Assembly (NCBI GenBank): GCA_029561345.1
Contig: JAKQJC010000054.1
Location: forward strand, 1 to 35,776
Source of the DNA: Chloroflexota bacterium
Lineage (GTDB): Bacteria > Chloroflexota > Anaerolineae > Anaerolineales > Anaerolineaceae
Reading direction: 5' to 3'
Length of the DNA stretch: 35,776 nt
Positions 16,290-24,586 of the stretch are shown one piece after another. The notes below the pieces were generated by a model that was not told where the DNA came from, made no database searches, and worked only from the letters and a program-made list of their open reading frames with translations. Both the position numbers and the translations under genes were made by a program. Every line of letters begins with the position of its first letter. Position 1 is the first letter of the stretch.

Positions 16290-17156
16290 TCACCTCTTCC
16301 GCAGGGCGCTCACCGCCCCCAAACACCAGATCCATTTGCTGAGCAGCACCACCGGCAGGGTGGCCAGGTCGGCCAGGGCGCGTTTTTCACGCAGGAAAAT
16401 TTTTGCGGTCACGCCTGCCGCCACCAGCGGCGAAAGCAGCAGCAGGCTGCGCCAGTCGCGCATCCAGCCGGGGGTGCGCATCACCTCGCGGTAACGCGGG
16501 TCCAGCCGGATGGTGTAACGGCCGTGTTCGTGGTCGTGGCGCAGCAGCGCCCCCAGGCTGTGGCGCAGCGGGCAGTGGGTGACGGCCGCGCGCGGTTCAA
16601 AGTGCAGGCTGTATCCGGCCAGGCGCAGGCGCAGGCATAAATCTGAATCTTCCCCGGCCGGGCGGGTCTCGTCAAACAGGCCCACCTTTTCCAGCGCGCT
16701 GCGCCGAATGGCCAGGTTGAGGCTGGGAAGCTGCTCTTTCATTCCGACGGGCTGGCTGACAAAATAATCGTGCAGGCTGATGAGGTTATCACACCATGAT
16801 AAATATGGGCTGCGCCGGGTAATCACCCCGCCCCCCACCACATCCACGCCCGGCCGGCTCAGAGCATCGGCCAGGCGGCTCAGCCAGTCTGGCTCAGCCA
16901 GACAGTCCGAATCGATGAAAGCCAGCGCCTCGCCGCGCGCGGCTGCGATGCCGCGGTTGCGGTTGGCGCCGGGCGGCAAGGGCCGCTCCAACTGCACAAA
17001 GCGCACCCGCGCATCCGTCACTGCCGGCCAGCCGGCTTCCTGCCCGGCCGCGATGATTTCATAAGAACCGGAATAATCCTGCTTCAGCAGGGCCGCCAGG
17101 CAGGCGGCCAGCCCGGGGCTGTTGAGGGTGGGAATGATCACAGAAAAGAAAATCAT
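16290..17156 (-). CDS. Family 2 glycosyltransferase with C-terminal hydrophobic segment
   Basis: 288 residues. It opens FFSVIIPTLNSPGLAACLAA, has ANRNRGIAAARGEALAFIDS with the acidic DSDC motif at about 94-97, and GEDSDLCLRLRLAGY as the catalytic-base region. Two hydrophobic stretches near the C-terminus (LLLLSPLVAAGV and LPVVLLSKWIWCLG) suggest membrane attachment. ATGA overlap with the upstream GT4 gene; 2-nt gap to the next gene. Confidence 0.88.
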   Translation of the reverse strand: MIFFSVIIPTLNSPGLAACLAALLKQDYSGSYEIIAAGQEAGWPAVTDARVRFVQLERPLPPGANRNRGIAAARGEALAFIDSDCLAEPDWLSRLADALSRPGVDVVGGGVITRRSPYLSWCDNLISLHDYFVSQPVGMKEQLPSLNLAIRRSALEKVGLFDETRPAGEDSDLCLRLRLAGYSLHFEPRAAVTHCPLRHSLGALLRHDHEHGRYTIRLDPRYREVMRTPGWMRDWRSLLLLSPLVAAGVTAKIFLREKRALADLATLPVVLLSKWIWCLGAVSALRKR

Positions 17157-18271
17157 GCCGCCAGCGCCTCCACGGCCTTCACCAGTTCATCCCAGCTGGC
17201 ACGGGCCACCCGCGCCGCCACCTCGGGGCCGGGGGCTGGCACCTGCAGCAGGCTTTGAATGGCTTCGGCCAGGGCTGCCGGGTTCGCCGGCGGCACCACG
17301 CGCAGCCCGGCGGTCATTTCAGGGGCCAGGGGTTCCTCAATGGTCTCAGAGATCACCAGGCGCGTGCCGTAGCTCATCGCCATTTTTACGACGCCGCTCT
17401 GGGTGCCGCCGGTGTAGGCTGCAGCGCAAATATCCGCCGCCGAGAAAACCACGCCCACCTCTTCGTTGGGAATGTAACGGTCATCGAGGTGCACCAGATC
17501 CTGCAAGCCCAGCTCGCTGATCTGCCGCTGGCAGGCTGCCTTGCCGGACCAAAACTCCCCCGCCACCATCACCTGCACCGGCTGACCCTGGTCGCGCAGG
17601 GCGGCCGCCGCCGCCAGCAGATGTTCCAGGCCCTTATAAGGGCGCACCAGCCCAAAGGATAAGATCACGGGCAGGTCAGGGCGCAGGCCCAGGCGTGTGC
17701 GGGCCTCCGCCTGCGGCACGGCCGCCGAAGCCAGCATATCATGCACCGGCAGCGGGCAGCTCACCGTGCGCCGCCCCGGCAGCAGAGATAAAAGCCGTTC
17801 CTTCTGGCTGGCAGAATGCACCAGAAAGCGGTCGGTCTGACCCAGGGCCAGCCGCGCCAGCAGCTTATCCCACGGGCGAGCTTCGTGTGGCATGACATTG
17901 TGAATGGAAAAGGCCATGTTGCAGCTGCGCCGCCCCATCGCCGCCAGCAGCCCCCGGTAAGCCGGCGCCCAAAAGGTCACCCACCACTGCACCACCAGCA
18001 AATCGGGCGCAAAAGTGCGGATAGCCTGCGCCGTCTTCAACCACGTCCAGGGGTAAAGCGGATCCAGCAGGTAATGCGCCGGAATGGGCTGGTAGGGCTG
18101 GCCCAGATCTCTATCGCTCTTGCCGGGGTAAAGAAAGGCCGGGTACTGGCGGGAAAACGAAAAAGCCTCGGCCTGGTGTCCCGCCTGGATCAGGTGGTGG
18201 GTCAGGGAGGTGGTGTATTGGGCAATGCCGCCGCGATAGGGGTAAACCGGGCCAACCAGGGCAATTCGCAT
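17153..18271 (-). CDS. Family 4 glycosyltransferase, first gene of the glycan operon
   Basis: 372 residues, GT-B fold. N-terminal glycine loop MRIALVGPVYPYRGGIAQYT, then the donor-domain start VILSFGLVRPYKGLEHLL at about residue 210. The usual E-x7-E region is replaced by GGTQSGVVKMAMSYG, a variant seen in some GT4 members. The start at 18271 is chosen because the family begins here and a -10 box lies nine nt upstream; the longer frame to 18346 runs through the promoter. First gene of the minus-strand run 18271-11199. Confidence 0.9.
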   Translation of the reverse strand: MRIALVGPVYPYRGGIAQYTTSLTHHLIQAGHQAEAFSFSRQYPAFLYPGKSDRDLGQPYQPIPAHYLLDPLYPWTWLKTAQAIRTFAPDLLVVQWWVTFWAPAYRGLLAAMGRRSCNMAFSIHNVMPHEARPWDKLLARLALGQTDRFLVHSASQKERLLSLLPGRRTVSCPLPVHDMLASAAVPQAEARTRLGLRPDLPVILSFGLVRPYKGLEHLLAAAAALRDQGQPVQVMVAGEFWSGKAACQRQISELGLQDLVHLDDRYIPNEEVGVVFSAADICAAAYTGGTQSGVVKMAMSYGTRLVISETIEEPLAPEMTAGLRVVPPANPAALAEAIQSLLQVPAPGPEVAARVARASWDELVKAVEALAA

Positions 18272-18280
18272 GGCTGCGGT

Positions 18281-18310
18281 ATTATAGCATTTTTTATGTA
18301 GAGAGTCCAA
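18281..18310 (-). promoter_or_regulatory. Promoter of the glycan operon (near-leaderless)
   Basis: On the minus strand TTGGAC (18310-18305), 18-nt spacer, TGC-TATAAT (-10 at 18286-18281). The ATG at 18271 begins 10 nt after the -10 box, so the leader is at most a few nucleotides. Confidence 0.7.
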
Positions 18311-18349
18311 GCACACAGGCTTTTTAGCTGCCGCAAACACCGTCAAATT

Positions 18350-18378
18350 TTGCCCGTTCTGAAAAATGAGGGTAAAAT
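18350..18378 (+). promoter_or_regulatory. Promoter of the GNAT gene (leaderless)
   Basis: TTGCCC (18350-18355), 17-nt spacer, TAAAAT (18373-18378), then six nt to the ATG at 18385. Divergent from the glycan operon promoter, with about 60 bp between the two core regions. Confidence 0.65.
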
Positions 18379-18384
18379 AAACCC

Positions 18385-19341
18385 ATGACCTTTTCTTCCC
18401 TGCATTCCGGGCTGCGCCCTTTGCACCGCGCCCGCGACCTGATGGCCGTGGCCAACCTGATCGAGCTGTGCTTTGCCTCCACCATGGACGCCGACGGGCG
18501 GCTTTACCTGCAGCAAATGCGCGAGACCGCTCGCGAAGCCGCCGCCATGGATTGGGCGGTTTCAGGGCTTGAACAGGCGGCCGGCGTGCCGCTGGAAGGC
18601 TTCGTCTGGGAAGAAGACGGCCGCCTGGTTGGCAACCTGACCCTGATTGCCCTGCGGCGCATGAACCGGCGCGTGTTTTTTGTGGCCAATGTGGCCGTGC
18701 ACCCCGATTACCGCCGCCACGGCATTGGCCGCAAGCTCACCCAGGCCGCCATTGATTACACCCGCGCGTTTGGCGCCTGGGAAACCTGGCTGCAGGTGCG
18801 CGCTGAAAACACACCCGCCGTCCGGCTGTACGAAAGCCTGGGGTTCGCCACCGTGGCGGCGCGCTCAGCCTGGGTTTCAGGGCTGGCCCAACCGCGCCCG
18901 CTGCAGCCGCGCGCCCTGGTCAGCAGCCGCGCCGCCGTTGATTGGCCGCGCCAGCGGGAATGGCTGCGCGAGACCTATCCCGACCATCTCACCTGGCACC
19001 TGCCCCTTAACATTGATTCCTTCCAGCCCAGTTTTCTGCGCGACCTGATGCACACCTTTGACGGCTCGCGCCCGGTGCACTGGTCAGCGCGCATGGGCAG
19101 CGCCCTGCTGGGTCTGCTCACCCTCGAAGCCTCGCGCCTATCCACCGATAACCTCTGGCTGGCCGCTCCGGCGTACAACGCCGTGGATGCCATTCTGACC
19201 CTGGTGCCGCATGCTTTGCAAAACCTGCGCAGCGGCCGCCAGGTCACCCTGAACTTTCCCGCCGGGCAGTGTGAATCTGCCCTGCAGGCGGTTGGTTTGA
19301 CCCTGCACCAGACCCTGGTGTGGATGAAAATCGTCTTGTAA
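18385..19341 (+). CDS. GNAT-family N-acetyltransferase
   Basis: 318 residues. The acetyl-CoA site is clear at about 95-150: VANVAVHPDYRRHGIGRKLT (the R-x-x-G-x-G/A motif) and then ENTPAVRLYESLGF. The C-terminal half (about 170-318) lacks a second clear motif A and may be a degenerate GNAT-like domain, as in tandem GNAT proteins. Substrate not predictable. The -10 box directly precedes the ATG, so translation is probably leaderless. Confidence 0.85.
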   Translation: MTFSSLHSGLRPLHRARDLMAVANLIELCFASTMDADGRLYLQQMRETAREAAAMDWAVSGLEQAAGVPLEGFVWEEDGRLVGNLTLIALRRMNRRVFFVANVAVHPDYRRHGIGRKLTQAAIDYTRAFGAWETWLQVRAENTPAVRLYESLGFATVAARSAWVSGLAQPRPLQPRALVSSRAAVDWPRQREWLRETYPDHLTWHLPLNIDSFQPSFLRDLMHTFDGSRPVHWSARMGSALLGLLTLEASRLSTDNLWLAAPAYNAVDAILTLVPHALQNLRSGRQVTLNFPAGQCESALQAVGLTLHQTLVWMKIVL

Positions 19342-19367
19342 AAATTTGTTTTTCAGAAAGGAATTTT

Positions 19368-19769
19368 ATGAAGAAATTTATCATCCGCATGGCCATCAAT
19401 GCGGTCGCATTTTATGTGGCGCTGGCGGTGCTGAGCAACCACGGCATCAATCCCCAGAGCGAGGACTGGTACTCTTACCTGCTGCTGGCCCTCATTTTTG
19501 GCGCCATCAATGCCACAGTGCGCCCGCTGTTGATGTTCCTCACCTGCCCGCTGATTGTTCTGACGCTGGGCCTGGGCACTTTGCTGGTCAACACCCTCAT
19601 GTTCTACCTGGCAGGGCTGGCCGGCTCCTATTTCCAGGTTGGTTTCAGCGTCGATGGCTTTTGGCCGGCCTTTTTAGGCGCGCTGATCGTCAGTGTGGTG
19701 AGCGTGGTGCTGAGCGTCTTCCTCAAAGATGAGATGGAAGGCCGCCGCAAGAGCAAAAAACGCCACTAA
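19368..19769 (+). CDS. Small integral membrane protein, phage-holin-4-like family (PF04020 type)
   Basis: 133 residues with four hydrophobic segments. The family signature GAINATVRPLLMFLTCPL at about 45-62 and LGLGTLLVNTLMFYLAG match the chromosomal holin_4_2/YvlD-like family; despite the name these are usually not phage lysis genes. A basic C-terminus (RRKSKKRH) is probably cytoplasmic. The start at 19368 has AAAGGA before it, 26 nt after the GNAT stop, so it is probably co-transcribed with that gene. Confidence 0.85.
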   Translation: MKKFIIRMAINAVAFYVALAVLSNHGINPQSEDWYSYLLLALIFGAINATVRPLLMFLTCPLIVLTLGLGTLLVNTLMFYLAGLAGSYFQVGFSVDGFWPAFLGALIVSVVSVVLSVFLKDEMEGRRKSKKRH

Positions 19770-19838
19770 CGTCCTCATTCATGATATTTGTCATGGCATT
19801 TATTACCCGCCTGCCATATACAGACGGTATCTCTTTGC

Positions 19839-19847
19839 TGTTATAAT
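19839..19847 (+). promoter_or_regulatory. Extended -10 promoter of gatC (leaderless)
   Basis: TGT-TATAAT, with the -10 box at 19842-19847; the ATG of gatC is at 19854, seven nt on. The -35 region is weak (TACAGA), as is common with an extended -10. No ribosome site lies before gatC. Confidence 0.75.
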
Positions 19848-19853
19848 ACGCTT

Positions 19854-20144
19854 ATGACCAAACTATCTTTAGCCGAAGTCGAACATATCGCTCAACTGGC
19901 CCGCCTTGAGCTGACCGCCGAGGAAAAAGCCCGCTATTCCGAACAGCTTTCCGCCATTCTGGAACATGCTGCCCGCCTGCAAGAGCTGGATACCTCTGAT
20001 ATTCCGCCCACTTCCAGCGTGCTGCCCACCCGCAGTGTGCTGCGCCCCGATGTGGCCCGTCCTGGCCTGACCCCGGACGAACTGCTGAGCAACGCCCCCC
20101 GCGCCGAACAAAACCAGTTCCGCGTGCCGCCGATCCTGGAGTAA
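19854..20144 (+). CDS. gatC: Aspartyl/glutamyl-tRNA amidotransferase subunit C
   Basis: 96 residues, normal length for GatC. It opens KLSLAEVEHIAQLARLELT and has VLPTRSVLRPD, GLTPDELLSNAP and FRVPPILE, all diagnostic. GatC wraps GatA and GatB and stabilises the transamidosome that converts Glu-tRNA(Gln) and/or Asp-tRNA(Asn) into the amidated forms. The start at 19854 is preferred over the upstream in-frame start at 19788, which would read through the promoter. gatA begins three nt after the stop. Confidence 0.95.
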   Translation: MTKLSLAEVEHIAQLARLELTAEEKARYSEQLSAILEHAARLQELDTSDIPPTSSVLPTRSVLRPDVARPGLTPDELLSNAPRAEQNQFRVPPILE

Positions 20145-20147
20145 ATC

Positions 20148-21623
20148 ATGACCGACCTCACCGACCTGACTGTGCTCGATGCCCTTCAGGCGCTGCGTTC
20201 CGGACAGGTTTCAAGCCGCGAACTGACACAGGCCTGCCTGGACCGCATTAGCCGCCTTGAGCCGGCAATCCGCGCTTTTATCACCCTGACCCCTGAACTG
20301 GCCCTGCAGCAGGCTGACGAAGCCGACCGCAAGCTGGCCGCCGCCCGCCGCGGCAGCGCCAATTTTGCCCCCCTGCTGGGGCTGCCCCTGGCCGTCAAGG
20401 ATGTACTCACCGTCAAAGGCGTGCGCTGCACCTGCGGCTCGCGCATTCTTGAAAACTTTGTGCCGCCGTTCAACGCCACCGTCATCGAAAGGCTGCTGGC
20501 AGCGGGCGTGGTGGTGCTGGGCAAAACCAATATGGACGAATTTGCCATGGGCTCTTCCACCGAAAATTCGGCCTACGGCCCCACCCGCAACCCCTGGAAC
20601 CTGGAACATGTCCCCGGCGGTTCGTCCGGCGGCAGCGCCGCGGCCGTGGCCGCGCACATGGCCCCGGCGGCCCTCGGCTCTGATACCGGCGGCAGCGTGC
20701 GCCAGCCAGCTTCTTACTGCGGCATCAGCGGTCTCAAGCCCACCTACGGGCGCTTTTCACGCTACGGTCTGGTGGCCTACGGCTCTTCGCTGGATACGGT
20801 GGGCATCTTTGCCCGCACCGTGGCTGATGTGGCCGCCCTCTTCCCGGTGATGGCCGGGATGGACCCCCTGGATGCCACCTCCATGGACCTGCCGGTGCCC
20901 GATACCACCCTCAGCGCTTCCGCCGACCTCAAAGGCATGCGCATTGGCCTGCCCGCGGAATACTTCATTGACGGCATGCAGCCGGCGGTGGAAAACCTGG
21001 TGCGCCAGGCCATCGAAACCCTGCACAGTCTGGGCGCCGAAATCATCCCCATCAGCCTGCCCCACACTGAATATGCCCTGCCGGTCTATTACCTGATTGC
21101 CCCCGCCGAAGCCTCGGCCAACCTGGCCCGCTACGACGGCATCCGCTTTGGCTTCAGCCAGCAGGAAGACGAAATGTGGGCTATCTTCCGCGAATCACGC
21201 GGCGGCGGCTTCGGCCAGGAGGTCAAGCGGCGCATCATGCTCGGCACCTACGCCCTCTCTGCCGGTTATTATGACGCTTACTACGGACGCGCGCAAAAAG
21301 TGCGCACCCTGATCAAACGCGATTTTGAAAAAGCCTTCGAAAGCGTGGATGCCGTGGCTGCCCCTGTGGCGCCCAGCTCGGCCTTCCGCCTGGGCGAACA
21401 CACCGATGATCCCATCGCCATGTACCTCGAAGATGTCTTCACCCTGCCCGCCAACCTGGCAGGGGTGCCCGGCCTGGCTTTCCCGGTCGGCTTTGACGGC
21501 AGCAGCATGCCTGTGGGCATGCAGTTGATGGGCCGCCATTACCGCGAAGACCAGCTCTTCAAAATTGCCCATGCCTATCAGCAGGTGACGGACTGGCACC
21601 GCCGCTCACCGCAACTTGCCTGA
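20148..21623 (+). CDS. gatA: Aspartyl/glutamyl-tRNA amidotransferase subunit A
   Basis: 491 residues, full length. An amidase-signature enzyme that hydrolyses glutamine and supplies ammonia to GatB. The Ser-cisSer-Lys triad is visible: K84 in LAVKD, S159 in GGSSGGS and S183 in DTGGSVRQPAS, each five residues later than in Staphylococcus GatA. The start is three nt after gatC with no strong ribosome site, so translation is probably coupled. Followed after 16 nt by the M3 peptidase. Confidence 0.96.
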   Translation: MTDLTDLTVLDALQALRSGQVSSRELTQACLDRISRLEPAIRAFITLTPELALQQADEADRKLAAARRGSANFAPLLGLPLAVKDVLTVKGVRCTCGSRILENFVPPFNATVIERLLAAGVVVLGKTNMDEFAMGSSTENSAYGPTRNPWNLEHVPGGSSGGSAAAVAAHMAPAALGSDTGGSVRQPASYCGISGLKPTYGRFSRYGLVAYGSSLDTVGIFARTVADVAALFPVMAGMDPLDATSMDLPVPDTTLSASADLKGMRIGLPAEYFIDGMQPAVENLVRQAIETLHSLGAEIIPISLPHTEYALPVYYLIAPAEASANLARYDGIRFGFSQQEDEMWAIFRESRGGGFGQEVKRRIMLGTYALSAGYYDAYYGRAQKVRTLIKRDFEKAFESVDAVAAPVAPSSAFRLGEHTDDPIAMYLEDVFTLPANLAGVPGLAFPVGFDGSSMPVGMQLMGRHYREDQLFKIAHAYQQVTDWHRRSPQLA

Positions 21624-21639
21624 ACCTGGAGAAACCCAA

Positions 21640-23340
21640 ATGTTCACCTCACCTTCGACCTCTGAATTGATGAACTGGACCTGGGCCGATTTCGAGCCGC
21701 GCTACCAGCAGCTCCAAAAGGCCGAACTGAACAGCGCCAACCTCGCTGACTGGATTGGGGGCTGGTCCAACACGCGGTCATGCCTGCTGGAAATGCAGAA
21801 CCGCCTGTACTCGGCCAACACCGTCAATACAGCCGATGCGGAGATTGAGGCGAAATACAAGGCTTACCTGGACGATATTTACCCCAAGGCCATGGCCGCA
21901 GAGCAAACCCTCAAAGAAAAGCTGCTGGCCAGCGGCCTGGAACCCGCCGGGTTTGAAATTCCCCTGCGCAACATGCGCGCCGAAGCCGAACTTTTCCGCA
22001 CCGAAAACCTGCCCCTGCTGGCCCAGGAGCAAAAACTGGTCATGGAACATGACAAAATTACCGGCTCGCAAACCGTGATGTGGGAAGGCGAAGAACGCAC
22101 CCTCGACCAGATGATCCCCGTGCGCATGAACCCCGACCGTCCGGTGCGCGAAAAAGCCTGGCGCATGGTGGCCGAGCGCGTGCTGGCCGACCGTGAAGCT
22201 CTGAACAAGCTCTGGCACGAGTTCTTTGACCTGCGCATGCAAATTGCCCGCAACACCGGCATGGAATGCTACCGCGATTACCGCTGGAAGAATTACATGC
22301 GCTTCGATTACACCCCCGCCGACTGCCGCAGCTTCCACCAGGCCATTGAAGCCGTGGTGGTGCCGGCCGCCAGCCGCATCTATGCCCGCCGCAAGGAACG
22401 CCTAGGCGTGGACAGCCTGCGTCCCTGGGATCTGGATGTGGACCCCTTCAGCCGCCAGCCCCTGCGCCCCTACCAGGATACCCCCGCATTCATCGCCAAA
22501 ACCGCCGCCATTTTCCATAAGGTGGATCCTGTTCTGGGTGAGCATTTTGAAGTGATGCGCAAGGAAGGTCTGCTGGACCTGGAAAGCCGCAAAAACAAGG
22601 CTCACGGCGGCTACTGCATCGATTACCCCCTGGTGCGCCTGCCGTTTATCTTCATGAACGCGGTGGGCCTGCACGATAACGTGCAAACCCTGCTGCACGA
22701 AGGCGGCCATGCCTTCCATGTGTTTGAGAGCCGCGGCCTGCCCTACGTTCAGCAGTGCGATGTGACCATGGAAATCGCCGAAGTGGCTTCCATGGCCATG
22801 GAACTGCTGGCTGCGCCCTACCTCACCGCCGACCAGGGTGGTTTTTACACCCCGGCCGAGGCCGCCCGCGCGCGCATCGAACATCTCGAAGGCAACATCC
22901 TCTTCTGGCCGTACATGGCCGTGGTGGATGCCTTCCAGCATTGGGCCTATGAAAACCCGGCCCAGGCCGTCATTCCGGCGGAATGTGACGCGGTCTGGAA
23001 AGACCTGACCCTGCGCTTCATGCCTGGCATTGATTGGAGCGGGCTCGATGATGTGCTGGCAACCGGCTGGCACCGCAAGTCGCATATTTACCAGGTGCCC
23101 TTCTACTACGTGGAATACGGCCTGGCCGAGCTGGGCGCGGTGCAGATCTGGCGCAATGCGCTGAAAGATCAGGCCGGCGCCGTGGCCAGCTACCGCCGCG
23201 CCCTGGCGCTGGGCGGCACCCGCCCCCTGCCGCAGCTTTACGAAGCGGCCGGCGCGCGCCTGGCCTTCGATGAAAAAACGCTGAATGAGGCCGTGACCCT
23301 GATGGAAACGACCATCCTCGATCTGGAGAAAGTGCAATGA
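21640..23340 (+). CDS. M3 family oligoendopeptidase (PepF type)
   Basis: 566 residues. A cytoplasmic zinc metallopeptidase that cleaves short peptides. The HExxH site is HEGGH at 353-357 (TLLHEGGHAFHVFES), with the third ligand probably E381 in MEIAEVASMAMELL. No signal peptide. The start at 21640 follows GGAGAA; the in-frame TTG at 21616 would overlap gatA. Its stop overlaps the next start by ATGA. Confidence 0.92.
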   Translation: MFTSPSTSELMNWTWADFEPRYQQLQKAELNSANLADWIGGWSNTRSCLLEMQNRLYSANTVNTADAEIEAKYKAYLDDIYPKAMAAEQTLKEKLLASGLEPAGFEIPLRNMRAEAELFRTENLPLLAQEQKLVMEHDKITGSQTVMWEGEERTLDQMIPVRMNPDRPVREKAWRMVAERVLADREALNKLWHEFFDLRMQIARNTGMECYRDYRWKNYMRFDYTPADCRSFHQAIEAVVVPAASRIYARRKERLGVDSLRPWDLDVDPFSRQPLRPYQDTPAFIAKTAAIFHKVDPVLGEHFEVMRKEGLLDLESRKNKAHGGYCIDYPLVRLPFIFMNAVGLHDNVQTLLHEGGHAFHVFESRGLPYVQQCDVTMEIAEVASMAMELLAAPYLTADQGGFYTPAEAARARIEHLEGNILFWPYMAVVDAFQHWAYENPAQAVIPAECDAVWKDLTLRFMPGIDWSGLDDVLATGWHRKSHIYQVPFYYVEYGLAELGAVQIWRNALKDQAGAVASYRRALALGGTRPLPQLYEAAGARLAFDEKTLNEAVTLMETTILDLEKVQ

Positions 23341-24350
23341 GCGAAACGTTAAAAATCGCCATCCCCATGGCGGGCCTGGGCACGCGCCTGCGTCCCCTCA
23401 CCTGGAGCCGCCCCAAACCGCTGGTGGCTCTGGCAGGACGCACCGTGCTGGATTACATTCTGGATATGTTCAAAACCGTGCCTGATCCCGATCATGTGGA
23501 ATTTGTCTTCATACTCGGCCAGCGCGGCGAACTGATTCAGGAACACATGGAACGCACCTACCCGAATGTGAAGGTGAGCTATGTGGTGCAGAAGGAAATG
23601 CGCGGCCAATCAGATGCCCTCTACCTGGCCCGCGAATATCTGCACGGCCCGATGATCATGGCTTTTGCCGACACCCTGATCGAAACCGATTTCTCCTTTC
23701 TGAAAAATGAAACCAGCGACGGCGTGGCCTGGGTGAAGCCCATGCCCGATCCGCGCCGCTTTGGCGTGGCCGAGCTGGATATGAACGGCTGGATTTCGCG
23801 CCTGATTGAAAAGCCCCAGGATATCAGCAACAACCTGGTGGTGGTGGGCTTCTATTACTTCAAGGAAGGCGAAGCCCTGGTAGGCGCCATCGAAGAGCAA
23901 ATGCGCCGCGGCATCACCCTCAAGGGCGAATATTTCCTGGCCGATGCGCTGAACATTTTGATCGAAAAGGGCGCGAAACTGCGCACCCACAATGTGTCCA
24001 CCTGGCTGGACGCCGGCACGCCCGACGCCCTGCTGGAAACCAACCGCCACCTGCTGGAACACGGTCAGGCCAACACCGAACGCATGAGCGCATGCTGCAA
24101 AGACACCCTCATCATCCCGCCCGTCTATATTGACCCCACCGCCGAAGTCTCCCGTTCCATCATCGGCCCCCATGTTTCTTTGAGCGCTGGCTGCCAGATC
24201 CATGAAAGCGTGCTCAGCAACAGCATTGTGGATGAATGCGCCCAGGTCACCAGCAGCGTGCTGACCAATTCCATCCTTGGCAGCAATGTCACGGTCAGCG
24301 GCCAGGCCGTGCAGCTCAACCTGGGAGATAATTCGTGGGCAATGCGCTAG
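23337..24350 (+). CDS. Sugar-1-phosphate nucleotidyltransferase (NTP_transferase with C-terminal left-handed beta-helix)
   Basis: 337 residues. The N-terminal nucleotidyltransferase motif is MAGLGTRLRPLTWSRPKPLV (11-30); the metal-site aspartate is probably the one in MAFADTLIETDF, and GEYFLADALN and STWLDAGTPDAL fit substrate contacts of RmlA-like enzymes. The last about 80 residues have hexapeptide-like repeats (SRSIIGPHVSLSAG), a left-handed beta-helix. Makes a nucleotide-activated sugar, which could feed the glycan operon at 11.2-18.3 kb (inference). Coupled to the M3 gene by a 4-nt overlap. Confidence 0.88.
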   Translation: MSETLKIAIPMAGLGTRLRPLTWSRPKPLVALAGRTVLDYILDMFKTVPDPDHVEFVFILGQRGELIQEHMERTYPNVKVSYVVQKEMRGQSDALYLAREYLHGPMIMAFADTLIETDFSFLKNETSDGVAWVKPMPDPRRFGVAELDMNGWISRLIEKPQDISNNLVVVGFYYFKEGEALVGAIEEQMRRGITLKGEYFLADALNILIEKGAKLRTHNVSTWLDAGTPDALLETNRHLLEHGQANTERMSACCKDTLIIPPVYIDPTAEVSRSIIGPHVSLSAGCQIHESVLSNSIVDECAQVTSSVLTNSILGSNVTVSGQAVQLNLGDNSWAMR

Positions 24351-24559
24351 AGAGCCCGGTGGAGTGCCACTCAGGCTATGAATATGCCGAGCGGCCTCTG
24401 GCCCTGCACTGGCAGGGCGAACGGCTGGAAGTGAGCGCCATCCTGGACCAGTGGCGCATCCCCGGTGGAAAATGCTTCCGGGTGCAGACAGCCGATCAGC
24501 GCGTTTTTGAACTTTTTTATGGCGAATTGTACGACGAATGGCGTATAAACCCAATTTAA
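24335..24559 (+). CDS. Small conserved protein, DUF6504-like
   Basis: 74 residues from a GTG at 24335, overlapping the end of the nucleotidyltransferase by 16 nt; GGGAG lies eight nt before the GTG. The pattern ERPLALHWQGERLEVSAIL, W-R, F-RVQT and FELFYGELYDEWRI resembles the DUF6504 family (a short beta-rich protein with a W-x-G strand). That assignment is tentative and from memory. No membrane segment or signal. Function unknown. Confidence 0.65.
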   Translation: MGNALESPVECHSGYEYAERPLALHWQGERLEVSAILDQWRIPGGKCFRVQTADQRVFELFYGELYDEWRINPI

Positions 24560-24586
24560 TTCATTTTGGTAAGGCAAGGAGTACCG

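Noticed and set aside
19368..19769. Prophage holin
   Set aside because: Although the family is named after holins, no other phage gene is near; chromosomal members of this family are common.
22402..24554. Long minus-strand frames opposite the M3 peptidase and nucleotidyltransferase
   Set aside because: Shadow frames of well-supported plus-strand genes; composition is His/Gly/Gln-rich and no motif is seen.
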